Source: JANRJY01 sp033763735 (lineage in GTDB: Bacteria > Bacteroidota > Bacteroidia > Cytophagales > UBA9547). Taken from it: 43,559 bases of DNA. The position numbers and the translations under genes were made by a program. This document shows positions 1 through 7,721 of this stretch, piece after piece. Below the pieces are notes generated by a model that was not told the DNA's origin, made no database searches, and saw nothing but the letters and a program-made list of their open reading frames with translations. The DNA lies in the NCBI GenBank assembly GCA_033763735.1, contig JANRJY010000074.1, positions 1 to 43,559 on the forward strand, written 5' to 3'. Positions within the stretch are counted from its first letter, which is position 1. Every line of letters starts with the position of its first letter.

Positions 1-41
1 ACAAATGGGACTTCTTATTCTACAGGATAATCCTATCTCTG

Positions 42-69
42 AAAGGTTGCTCCTCAGCAGAGCCTTTTT
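42..69 (+). terminator. possible terminator of a gene left of the window
   Basis: An interrupted hairpin: AAAGG (42-46) pairs with CCTTT (63-67), and inside it TGCT (48-51) pairs with AGCA (56-59) around a CCTC loop. A run of five T follows. It could end a plus-strand transcript entering from the left. The stem is bulged, so this is tentative. No coding region is supported between here and 312. Confidence 0.3.
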
Positions 70-162
70 CCTTTTCGGATTACTTTCTAAAAATAATGCA
101 ATTTCTAGGAAAAATTACCAACTATTTTTGACCACATTACCCATGTTTCAGTACTTCAAAAC

Positions 163-303
<141 letters not shown>

Positions 304-311
304 ATAACTCG

Positions 312-1460
312 TCACCCCTTAATTTCCTCTCTCCCATCAGCATGGCGTGCAAATCTACCTTTTGAGCGTGGGTGCACCTGATCGCCATTGGGCCATGGCC
401 ATCCGCCAAATTGTGTGCGTTGGTAGTCGGCAAATGCCTGATTTATTTCTTCTCGAGTATTCATTACGAAGGGTCCATGTTGTACTACCGGCTCACCAAT
501 AGGTTTGCCTTGAAGTACTAAAACTCTTGATTCCGAATTGCCATTAGTTAATAAGAGATCCATATCAGGTTGGACATCGGCTGAATGATATTCATTTAAA
601 CTCTCACCATTTAATTTCAACTCATTTCCCAAATAAAAGTAAATCGTTCTGTTTATTCCTTTTGAGGTTTTCGGTAATGTATACGTGGAATTAGGACTTA
701 ATATCAAATTCCAAATAGCCACTTCATTCGATTGATCATTTGCCCACGAATCGGGAGGAGGTGTTTGACCAATTTTATTTTCTATTTTTCCTACGATTAC
801 TTCAACCAAAGTCTTATGCCCATTTTGATCCTTTACATTCACTTTAGGGATATTTTCGTTCCACATCATCATAAAGTGAGGTTCCGACATTTTGCTTTTG
901 CGAGGCAGATTTAACCAAATTTGAAATAATTCCATTGGATTTTCTTTATCACGATTCAAAAGTGGAAACATTTCTGAGTGCTGAACACCTTTACCTGCTG
1001 TCATCCATTGCACATCTCCATTGCCATATCGACCAGCAGCACCCATTGAATCCGCATGATCAACAATACCTTTTCGAACTACAGTAATGGTTTCAAATCC
1101 CCTATGTGGATGGTAAGGAAAACCGGGTACTCTTTGTCCATGATACATTCTCCAACCATCTTTAATCATGAAATCTTGACCAATTTGACGACCCTCGAGC
1201 GAAGCATCGGGACCCATGTGTTCATTACCTTTTGGGAACTTATCATCGTGATGTACACAAAACAAAAAAGGATCTGCTGTTTCCCAAACAAATCCCAATG
1301 GTTTTATCTTTATAATTGGGTTTTGATTCATTGTATTAATTTCTTGAGTGGTTTCAGGACTGATTTTTTTTGCTGCAGCAACCAATGGTATTGCGAGGGC
1401 TGCGCCTAAGCTTGTGGTAATACTTTGAATAAATCCTCTGCGTTCATATTTGGATTTCAT
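312..1460 (-). CDS. exported pirin family protein (Tat-type leader)
   Basis: Pirin-fold cupin of 382 residues. The four metal ligands expected of pirins are visible as H117 and H119 (HPHRGFET) and H161 and E163 (GVQHSEM). Some relatives act as quercetin 2,3-dioxygenases; the substrate cannot be told here. The N-terminus (ERRGFIQS followed by a hydrophobic stretch to about residue 30, ending VAAA) looks like a twin-arginine export signal, which would place a pirin outside the cytoplasm. An internal ATG at residue 44 would give a leaderless cytoplasmic pirin of usual form, so the start matters. It lies 87 bp downstream of the basic repeat protein gene on the same strand. Family call is secure; export is inferred. 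Confidence 0.88.
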   Translation of the reverse strand: MKSKYERRGFIQSITTSLGAALAIPLVAAAKKISPETTQEINTMNQNPIIKIKPLGFVWETADPFLFCVHHDDKFPKGNEHMGPDASLEGRQIGQDFMIKDGWRMYHGQRVPGFPYHPHRGFETITVVRKGIVDHADSMGAAGRYGNGDVQWMTAGKGVQHSEMFPLLNRDKENPMELFQIWLNLPRKSKMSEPHFMMMWNENIPKVNVKDQNGHKTLVEVIVGKIENKIGQTPPPDSWANDQSNEVAIWNLILSPNSTYTLPKTSKGINRTIYFYLGNELKLNGESLNEYHSADVQPDMDLLLTNGNSESRVLVLQGKPIGEPVVQHGPFVMNTREEINQAFADYQRTQFGGWPWPNGDQVHPRSKGRFARHADGREEIKG

Positions 1461-1547
1461 AACATTTAACGAAATGGAATATTGTGATAAATAACAACCG
1501 AATTTTATAAAATGTTTCTTAAGAAATAAATTTACAAGAATTACATG

Positions 1548-2895
1548 CTATTCTCCTCTGGTTCTGGATTCCCAAATTTTATATTCCTCTGTTTCGTAGC
1601 GAGGTTTTGGAAGTTTTTTACGCATGTATTCCGGATCTTCTTTACTTCGATTTTTTCGTGCTTGTTTAATCTTCTGTTTTCTAAGTTTTTCTTTTTCAGC
1701 ATATGAATTCTTCATCATGCCTCCTCTATATTCCGAACTAGGATGTGTTCCTTTTCTTTTGCTTGTAACAATAATTTCGCCTCTATAATCCGACATTTTT
1801 CTGGCTCTACTTCTTATTCCTGATTCTCTAGCTTTGGCAGTGCTTACAAGAATATCACCACGATGAATGGCATGTCTGTGGCTATTTTCTTTGGCTTTGT
1901 TTTGAATAGATTTGATATCGATTTTGCCTGAATAATTGGCAATTTCTTTGTTTTTATCCCTTTCCCTATTTCTTTTTACAATATATGAACCAATAATATC
2001 TCCCTGATTTTGACCCATTTCTCTATCGGTAGCTTTCATTCGGGATTTCGCCTTTGTCAAAACTGAAGCATCAATTGTACCGGAATATGCACCCATTTTC
2101 TTACCTTGATCTTTACGATAATTAGAAGAAATTTTGTAAGTCAAGTCAATATCTCCTTGATTTTGACCCATTTCCGCATCACTTGCTTTCATTCGGGATT
2201 TATTCTGATTCAATACATCTTGATCAAATTTGCCCTGATAGGTGCCTGCCTGTTTGCCTCTATCTTTTTCAAATTGGGGTGTTTTGTGATATGTTACTTC
2301 AATATCTCCCTTATTCTGACCCATTTCATATGAAGAAGCTTTGATGCTAGCCTTTCTTTGTTTCAAAACTTTATATGGTATGACTCCTCTATCAGTTGCA
2401 TTGTAAATTCCGTGATCCGCTTCTACTATTTGTTTGTTAAACCAAGCATCCTGAGGTATGTCACCTGTTGCATGATAATCGATTTCATCTGCCTTGTCGT
2501 GCATGCGTTGTTTTGAACGATCCACAAATCCTATTTTCTTAGTGGTATTGGATGTTTGATCTTTCTCCTTTGGATTTGGCAAATGATCTCCTGTACCATT
2601 ATCTTTCAACTCTTGTGACTTTCTTTTACGTTCTGCTTTGGTTATATCTACTTTAATTGAAGGCACTTTCGATTCTTTTCTAGGTGCTTTTATGTTATAA
2701 TTTTTATCTAAACCTTCATCTCCTGCACTTCCCTCTTTGAGTTCTTTAGACTTTCGCTCTGCTTTAAATCGCTTGGTGTTTTTTTTTTGTTATTTCACTT
2801 TTTTGAGCATAACCATACTGACTTACCAAAATAAAAGTCATGATAAAAAAGGCACTAGAAAAAATGCGTAAATACCTAAAAATGAATATCTTAAT
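1548..2895 (-). CDS. secreted, highly basic repeat protein; signal peptide and body split by a frameshift at A10
   Basis: Not a recognised family. The body, open without a stop from 2789 down to 1548, is Lys/Arg-rich and built of roughly 50-residue repeats: three copies centred on EMGQN(K/Q)GDI, each followed by a Y-x-G-x-(I/F)-D segment, plus degenerate ones (HRGDI, YRGEI). The body has no ATG start; the first usable codon, GTG at 2666, falls inside an internal repeat (KAERKSKELKEG upstream resembles KAERKRKSQELKD after it), so coding continues upstream. In another frame, 2895-2779 encodes an excellent signal peptide (basic KIFIFRYLR, hydrophobic core, YGYAQ cleavage region). The frames meet at ten consecutive A (2779-2788 on the minus strand); nine would join them into about 449 residues. 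The signal peptide's best start is ATT at 2895-2893, overlapping the TAA of the upstream lipoprotein gene. It may be slippage, phase variation, a decayed gene or a base-calling error. Confidence 0.7.
2779..2788 (-). other. A10 homopolymer at the frame break
   Basis: Ten T on the plus strand (ten A in the mRNA) lie exactly where the signal-peptide frame must pass into the repeat-body frame. As written, the signal-peptide frame runs on to a TAA at 2764-2766. Removing one A gives SEITKKNTKRFKAERKSKEL and continues to 1548. Runs of nine or more A are known sites for transcriptional and replication slippage, and also for sequencing error. Confidence 0.75.
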
Positions 2896-3121
2896 AAAGA
2901 CTTGCTTTGCCACGTTTATCAAATAGTCTGCGTGTTTTTTTCTTTCTTATCAGACCCGTTTTTTTATCCTTATTATGCTTATACCCCCCTGTAAAAGCGC
3001 CTGATGAATCATATTGAGCCTGCAATTTAGTTTCGTACGAAGGACAAGGATATCTTTTGTCATAACAGGAATTAATTAACAATAAAAATCCGAGAATAAC
3101 CAATAATTGCCTACCCATCAA
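2891..3121 (-). CDS. small basic lipoprotein, function unknown
   Basis: A 76-residue protein with a lipoprotein signal: hydrophobic residues 5-16, then INSC with the lipidated cysteine at about residue 19. The mature part is short, very Lys/Arg-rich toward the C-terminus (KKTGLIRKKKTRRLF) and probably disordered. It resembles the downstream repeat protein in its basic composition, and its TAA overlaps the apparent ATT start of that gene, so the two look translationally coupled. Co-expression and a shared envelope role are inferred. No named family recognised. Confidence 0.68.
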   Translation of the reverse strand: MMGRQLLVILGFLLLINSCYDKRYPCPSYETKLQAQYDSSGAFTGGYKHNKDKKTGLIRKKKTRRLFDKRGKASLY

Positions 3122-3141
3122 GCAAATCTATACATTTTTAT

Positions 3142-5118
3142 TTAGAAATTAATCAACGATTCGAGTGTTTTACGAATTCTAGCCTTTGGCAGATAATTTT
3201 CTTCCAAAGTTTCTGCAAATGGCACAGGCGTATCTAATGAACCAACGCGTTTTATTGGTCCATCCAAATGTGTAAAACAGCTATCGGATAAATAAGCTGC
3301 AATTTCACCAATGATACTTCCTGTAATATTATCCTCAGTTACTAAGAGTGCTTTACCTGTTTTGTTCACAGATGCTTCGCAGGTGGCTTTATCCCAAGGC
3401 AGTAAAGTTACCAAATCAATTATTTCTACATCATAGTTCATTTCTGCTACGATTTCTTCTGCCCATATAATTGCTTGCCCATATCCAATTATTGTTGCAT
3501 CATTCCCTGATTTACGAATAGCTGCTTTACCAATTTCTACGGTATAAGCTTCGTTCGGAATGGATTCTTTTATGCTTCTATACAGTGCCTTATGTTCAAA
3601 ATAAAGCACCGGATTGGGATCATTTATACTTTCTATTAACAGTCCCTTTGCGTCAAAAACTGTTGAAGGATAAACGATTTTCAAACCGGGTACATGAAAA
3701 AACCAAGCCTCTGTTGATTGTGAATGAAATGGGCCTGCACCTACCCCGGCACCCGTAGGAAGCCGAATTACTACGTCAGCATTTTGCCCCCAACGATAAT
3801 GTGATTTGGCTATGTTATTCACAATTTGATTGAAGCCACAAGTTACAAAATCAGCAAATTGCATTTCTACAACTGACTTGTATCCGGCTATTGATAATCC
3901 TAACGATGCTCCCAATACAGCAGACTCGCATAAAGGCGTATTTCTGATTCTGGATTTGCCAAACTCATCAACCAAACCTTCGGTAACTTTAAAAACGCCT
4001 CCGTATTCGGCAATATCCTGACCCATTAATATTAAGTTTTGATGACTATCCAAACTAATTTGCAAGGCATCTTTAATAGCATCCACCATTCTTTTTTCTG
4101 ATTGACGGCTACTACTGGGTTCAATTGATTTATAAAAATATGGTGCATATATATCATTTACTTCAACAACGGTATTAACCTCTGGCATTGGCTCCTGCAA
4201 GGCCTTTTCCACCATTTCATCTATTTCTGAATCAATATTTCTTTTTTGCTCAAATATTTCTCTTTCAGTAATAACATGTTCTTGAACCAAATATCGTTCA
4301 TAGTTTTCAATGGGGTCTTTTTTTGCCCATTTGTCCAATAGTTCCTGTGGAATATATTTTGTACCAGAAGCCTCTTCATGTCCTCTCATTCGAAAAGTAA
4401 GTGCCTCCACCATTACCGGACGTGGGTTAGCACGGACGCTTTTAGCAAGCTGCCGGATCGTGTCAAATACTTCTAATATATTGTTTCCATCTACTTGCAA
4501 AGCATCGATTCCATATCCGGGTGCTTTGTCTATCAGAGAGTTACATTTAAATTGTTCTGAATTCGGAGTAGAAAGTCCATATCCATTATTTTCAATAACA
4601 AAAATCACCGGCAGGTTCCATACAGCGGCTAAGTTTACTGCTTCATGAAAATCGCCTTCACTTGTACTTCCATCACCACAAAAAGCGAGGGTAGCTTTGT
4701 TTTTAAAACCCAAATTTGATGCCAAAGCTACTCCATCGGCTACCCCAAGTTGAGCTCCTAAGTGGGATATCATTCCACAAATGTGATGCTCTCGCGAACC
4801 GAAATGGAATGAACGTTCTCTACCTTTGGTATAACCTAGCGATTTACCTTGCCATTGTGCAAATAGTCTATCAAGTGGCATTCCTCTGTTGACAAACACT
4901 CCCAAATTGCGGTGTAATGGAAAAATCCATTCATCATTTTCCAATGCTTTAGTAACCCCTGAAGCTATAGCTTCTTGCCCAATTCCCGAAAACCATTTCG
5001 ATATTTTGCCCTGACGTAGCAAAGTGAGCATTTTTTCCTCAATAAGTCGAGGTTTAAGAATGGATAAATAAAGGTCTAAAAGTTCAGTGTCGGTATAATT
5101 TTTTCGATTAAAATTCAT
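3142..5118 (-). CDS. branched-chain 2-oxoacid dehydrogenase E1, fused alpha and beta subunits
   Basis: Thiamine-diphosphate-dependent E1 of the 2-oxoisovalerate (branched-chain 2-oxoacid) dehydrogenase type, 658 residues. Residues about 1-330 are the alpha part, with the ThDP/Mg motif starting GDGSTSEG at 148 and ending at NN (177-178). Residues about 345-658 are the beta part (GQDIAEYGGVFKVTEGL, then PTGAGVGAGPFHSQS). Fusion of both subunits in one chain is common in Bacteroidota. It decarboxylates branched 2-oxoacids and passes the acyl group to lipoyl-E2, feeding branched-chain fatty acid synthesis and amino-acid catabolism. E2 and E3 genes are not in the window. The start ATG at 5118 gives a normal N-terminus. 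An acetoin or pyruvate dehydrogenase E1 is a less likely alternative. Confidence 0.9.
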   Translation of the reverse strand: MNFNRKNYTDTELLDLYLSILKPRLIEEKMLTLLRQGKISKWFSGIGQEAIASGVTKALENDEWIFPLHRNLGVFVNRGMPLDRLFAQWQGKSLGYTKGRERSFHFGSREHHICGMISHLGAQLGVADGVALASNLGFKNKATLAFCGDGSTSEGDFHEAVNLAAVWNLPVIFVIENNGYGLSTPNSEQFKCNSLIDKAPGYGIDALQVDGNNILEVFDTIRQLAKSVRANPRPVMVEALTFRMRGHEEASGTKYIPQELLDKWAKKDPIENYERYLVQEHVITEREIFEQKRNIDSEIDEMVEKALQEPMPEVNTVVEVNDIYAPYFYKSIEPSSSRQSEKRMVDAIKDALQISLDSHQNLILMGQDIAEYGGVFKVTEGLVDEFGKSRIRNTPLCESAVLGASLGLSIAGYKSVVEMQFADFVTCGFNQIVNNIAKSHYRWGQNADVVIRLPTGAGVGAGPFHSQSTEAWFFHVPGLKIVYPSTVFDAKGLLIESINDPNPVLYFEHKALYRSIKESIPNEAYTVEIGKAAIRKSGNDATIIGYGQAIIWAEEIVAEMNYDVEIIDLVTLLPWDKATCEASVNKTGKALLVTEDNITGSIIGEIAAYLSDSCFTHLDGPIKRVGSLDTPVPFAETLEENYLPKARIRKTLESLINF

Positions 5119-5205
5119 TAATTAATTAAAAAACAATGCAAAATAATATAATTCTTAATGCACCATTACATTGTGTATAAATGATACACCTATTAAATTG
5201 CAGCA

Positions 5206-6186
5206 ATGAAAATTATTATCAGCCGAACTGACAACTTAGGTGATGTTATTCTTACGCTTCCATTGGCAGGAATATTAAAAGAAAGAATACCCAATTGCGA
5301 AATTTATTTTTTGGGCAAATCATATACCAAACCCATTATTGATTGTTGTAAATATATTGATTTTTTTTTGGATAAAGCAGATGTTATTACCTCAAAAACG
5401 AAACTTAATGATATAAAAGCAGATGCTATAATTTATGTATATCCTGACAAAGAAATTGCAAAAATAGCATATAATTCAGGCATAAAACTCCGAATAGGCA
5501 CAGGACATCGGTTGTTTCATTTGTTCTATTGTAATAAACTTATATTTTTTAGTAGGAGGAAGTCCGATTTGCACGAAAGTCAGCTCAATTTAAAGCTATT
5601 GAAAGGGTTAGGTTTGGATATTGAAATGAATACTGCTGATGTTGGCAAATATTATGGCTTTGATAAAGCATCCATTTCTCCATCAACATACCTTAATCCT
5701 GATAAATTTAATTTGATTATTCACCCAAAATCAAAAGGAAGTGCTAGAGAATGGCCTTTGAGTTATTATCAGGAACTAATTAAAAATTTGGATAAAAACA
5801 AATATAACATACTCGTTACGGGCACTGAAGATGAAGGCATAAAAATGATTAAGGAAATACCTGATTTCTTTGCAAATGAGGTGACCAATCTTTGCGGAAA
5901 ATTATCAATGAAAGAACTAATTGACATTATAGCACAATCGGATGCGTTGCTTGCATGCAGTACGGGACCCTTGCATATTGCAGCTGCATTTGGTGTACAT
6001 GCGATTGGCATATATCCGCCAATGATACCTATCCATCCCGGCCGATGGGCACCTATTGGACCAAAAGTGAAAGTATTCTTTTTGGATAAATTTTGTATAG
6101 ATTGTAAAGTAAGTCAGGATTGTAGTTGTATAAAAGGAATTTCAATAATTGAAGTCGAACATTATTTATACGCCATCCAGGTTTAA
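5206..6186 (+). CDS. glycosyltransferase family 9 (heptosyltransferase-like)
   Basis: A 326-residue GT-B enzyme of family GT9, the ADP-heptose:LPS heptosyltransferase family. Visible hallmarks are the N-terminal RTDNLGDVILTLPL, the central HPKSKGSAREWP segment that starts the second Rossmann domain, and the C-terminal nucleotide-sugar site CSTGPLHIAAAFG followed by a PPMIPIHPGRW loop. It probably adds a sugar to lipopolysaccharide core or a related surface glycan on the inner-membrane face. It is divergent from the previous gene with an 87 bp gap and convergent with the next (7 bp gap). Donor and acceptor cannot be inferred. Confidence 0.9.
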   Translation: MKIIISRTDNLGDVILTLPLAGILKERIPNCEIYFLGKSYTKPIIDCCKYIDFFLDKADVITSKTKLNDIKADAIIYVYPDKEIAKIAYNSGIKLRIGTGHRLFHLFYCNKLIFFSRRKSDLHESQLNLKLLKGLGLDIEMNTADVGKYYGFDKASISPSTYLNPDKFNLIIHPKSKGSAREWPLSYYQELIKNLDKNKYNILVTGTEDEGIKMIKEIPDFFANEVTNLCGKLSMKELIDIIAQSDALLACSTGPLHIAAAFGVHAIGIYPPMIPIHPGRWAPIGPKVKVFFLDKFCIDCKVSQDCSCIKGISIIEVEHYLYAIQV

Positions 6187-6193
6187 TCTATCT

Positions 6194-6721
6194 CTAAAAA
6201 GCAATCAAATCCTTGGCCTGTGCTTCAAGTAATTGCATATATAAAGCATTCTCAATAACGCCATCTTTCATATTTTTTTCAATACTCATGAGCTTTACTC
6301 TGTTACCAAGCACGTTCCCCATTAAATAGCTAATTATGTCATTTAAATGACTCAAAGCCAATGCCCCCCCCTGAACACCTGCCGACAACCCTACTAATGC
6401 TGCTTTTTTGTTTTTAAAAGTGCCGGGAAATTTCAACCCATCAATAAACACTTTCAATACACCCGGCAATGATCCGTTATATTCAGGAACAATAAAAACA
6501 TATTTTTGCGCCTCCCACATTTTCTCTCTGATTGGGTTAAACTTGTCGTTTTTGCCACCATTGTCATACAATCCGCTCACAATAAAGTCCTCAGGCAATA
6601 CTTCAAGGCAAATAATTTCGTTTTCCGCTCCATTTTGTGTAAGCAATCGGCTATATATTTCAGCAATTTTATAAGTAATAGCATTTTTGCGATTGGTGCC
6701 GGCTACAATAATAATGCTCAT
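6194..6721 (-). CDS. NAD(P)H-dependent FMN reductase family protein
   Basis: A 175-residue flavodoxin-fold protein of the NADPH-dependent FMN reductase (ChrR/AzoR-like) family. The N-terminal strand and phosphate loop read IIVAGTNRKNAITYKIA, and the family motif around residue 80 is PEYNGSLPGVLKVFIDGL, which binds FMN and sets the dimer interface. Such proteins reduce flavin, quinones or azo/chromate compounds in the cytosol; the physiological substrate is unknown. Length is normal. It stands alone, convergent with the GT9 gene and divergent from the DUF58 gene. Confidence 0.9.
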   Translation of the reverse strand: MSIIIVAGTNRKNAITYKIAEIYSRLLTQNGAENEIICLEVLPEDFIVSGLYDNGGKNDKFNPIREKMWEAQKYVFIVPEYNGSLPGVLKVFIDGLKFPGTFKNKKAALVGLSAGVQGGALALSHLNDIISYLMGNVLGNRVKLMSIEKNMKDGVIENALYMQLLEAQAKDLIAF

Positions 6722-6810
6722 ATGCAGGGTGTTAATTTACGTTACTAATTTCGTTACTTGAATTTGAAAGAAAAACACAAGATTTGTGAATAAGTTCAAA
6801 AATAGGACAT

Positions 6811-6819
6811 TATTTTTGC
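6811..6819 (+). promoter_or_regulatory. TAttTTTGC promoter -7 box almost touching a start codon
   Basis: A perfect Bacteroidota -7 element (TA-TT-TTTG, 6811-6818, then C) ends only four bases before the ATG at 6823. No good TTTG lies at the expected 19-nt spacing. If used, the transcript would start at or within a few bases of the ATG, a leaderless or near-leaderless mRNA. Confidence 0.5.
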
Positions 6820-6822
6820 ACC

Positions 6823-7707
6823 ATGGCTAACGAATCGTTACGAAACATATTAAAGAAACTTAGGAACTACGAAATCAAAATTCGTAAAGCAGTGAACCAA
6901 CAAATGCATGGCGATTTTAAGTCTGTATTTAAAGGTTCCGGAATTGAATTTGACGATGTACGAGAGTATCAATATGGTGATGATGTCCGCACGATTGATT
7001 GGAATGTAACTGCCAAAGGGCATGGCACTTATCTGAAAACATTTCGAGAAGAAAAAGAACAAACAGTGTTTTTCCTTGTGGATGTTAGTGCTTCACAAGA
7101 AATTGGCAAACCGGGCATGCAAAAACTGGATCTTGCAAAAGAAATATGTGGTGTTCTGGCACTTTCAGCATTAAGAGAGCAAAATCAAGTAGGTGTATTT
7201 TGCTTTAGCGACCAAAAAGAAAAATATATTAAACCCGGCAAAGGCATCAAATTTGGATACGAATTGATTGTAAATTTGTACAAGTTGGTACCCAAGTCAC
7301 TCAAAACGGATTTGTCAAAGGGTATTTCTTATTTGATGAACGTGGTTAAAAGACATAGTGTGGTCATATTTATTTCTGATTTTGTGGATGATAATTATGA
7401 AAAGAATCTAAAAATGCTTGCTTCAAAGCACGATTTGGTATTAATACAGCTTTCTGACAAAAGAGAAGCCAAATTCCCTAAACTTGGGATCATTCCTGTG
7501 TACGATAAAGAAAGTAAAAAAACAGTTTGGATAAATACTTCTTCTATAGCGTTTCGTAATAAAATTTCAAACAGATTTAACATAACCCATAATAACCTGG
7601 AAGATTTGGCAAAAAAGACCAATTCAAGCTTTGTACAAATATTTACAAATGAAGATTATAGCTCCAAACTCATAAGACTTTTTCAAATTAGAAGAAATAA
7701 AAAATAA
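6823..7707 (+). CDS. DUF58 domain protein (von Willebrand A-like)
   Basis: A 294-residue DUF58 family protein. The DUF58 signature is clear: GSGIEFDDVREYQYGDDVR at about residues 46-64, then TIDWNVTAKG. The following segment FLVDVSASQ is the MIDAS-like D-x-S-x-S strand of a VWA-type fold. In many Bacteroidota this gene sits beside a MoxR AAA+ ATPase and VWA membrane proteins (batA/batB); here no moxR or bat gene is adjacent, so it is an orphan member. The role is probably assembly or stress related, but no reaction is known. It is convergent with the large sorting-domain gene, 14 bp away. Confidence 0.9.
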   Translation: MANESLRNILKKLRNYEIKIRKAVNQQMHGDFKSVFKGSGIEFDDVREYQYGDDVRTIDWNVTAKGHGTYLKTFREEKEQTVFFLVDVSASQEIGKPGMQKLDLAKEICGVLALSALREQNQVGVFCFSDQKEKYIKPGKGIKFGYELIVNLYKLVPKSLKTDLSKGISYLMNVVKRHSVVIFISDFVDDNYEKNLKMLASKHDLVLIQLSDKREAKFPKLGIIPVYDKESKKTVWINTSSIAFRNKISNRFNITHNNLEDLAKKTNSSFVQIFTNEDYSSKLIRLFQIRRNKK

Positions 7708-7721
7708 TAATACCCTGCTAA

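Noticed and set aside
2664..2666. GTG as true start of the basic repeat protein
   Set aside because: It falls within an internal sequence repeat, coding character continues upstream, and a start there would leave the protein without the signal peptide encoded just upstream in another frame.
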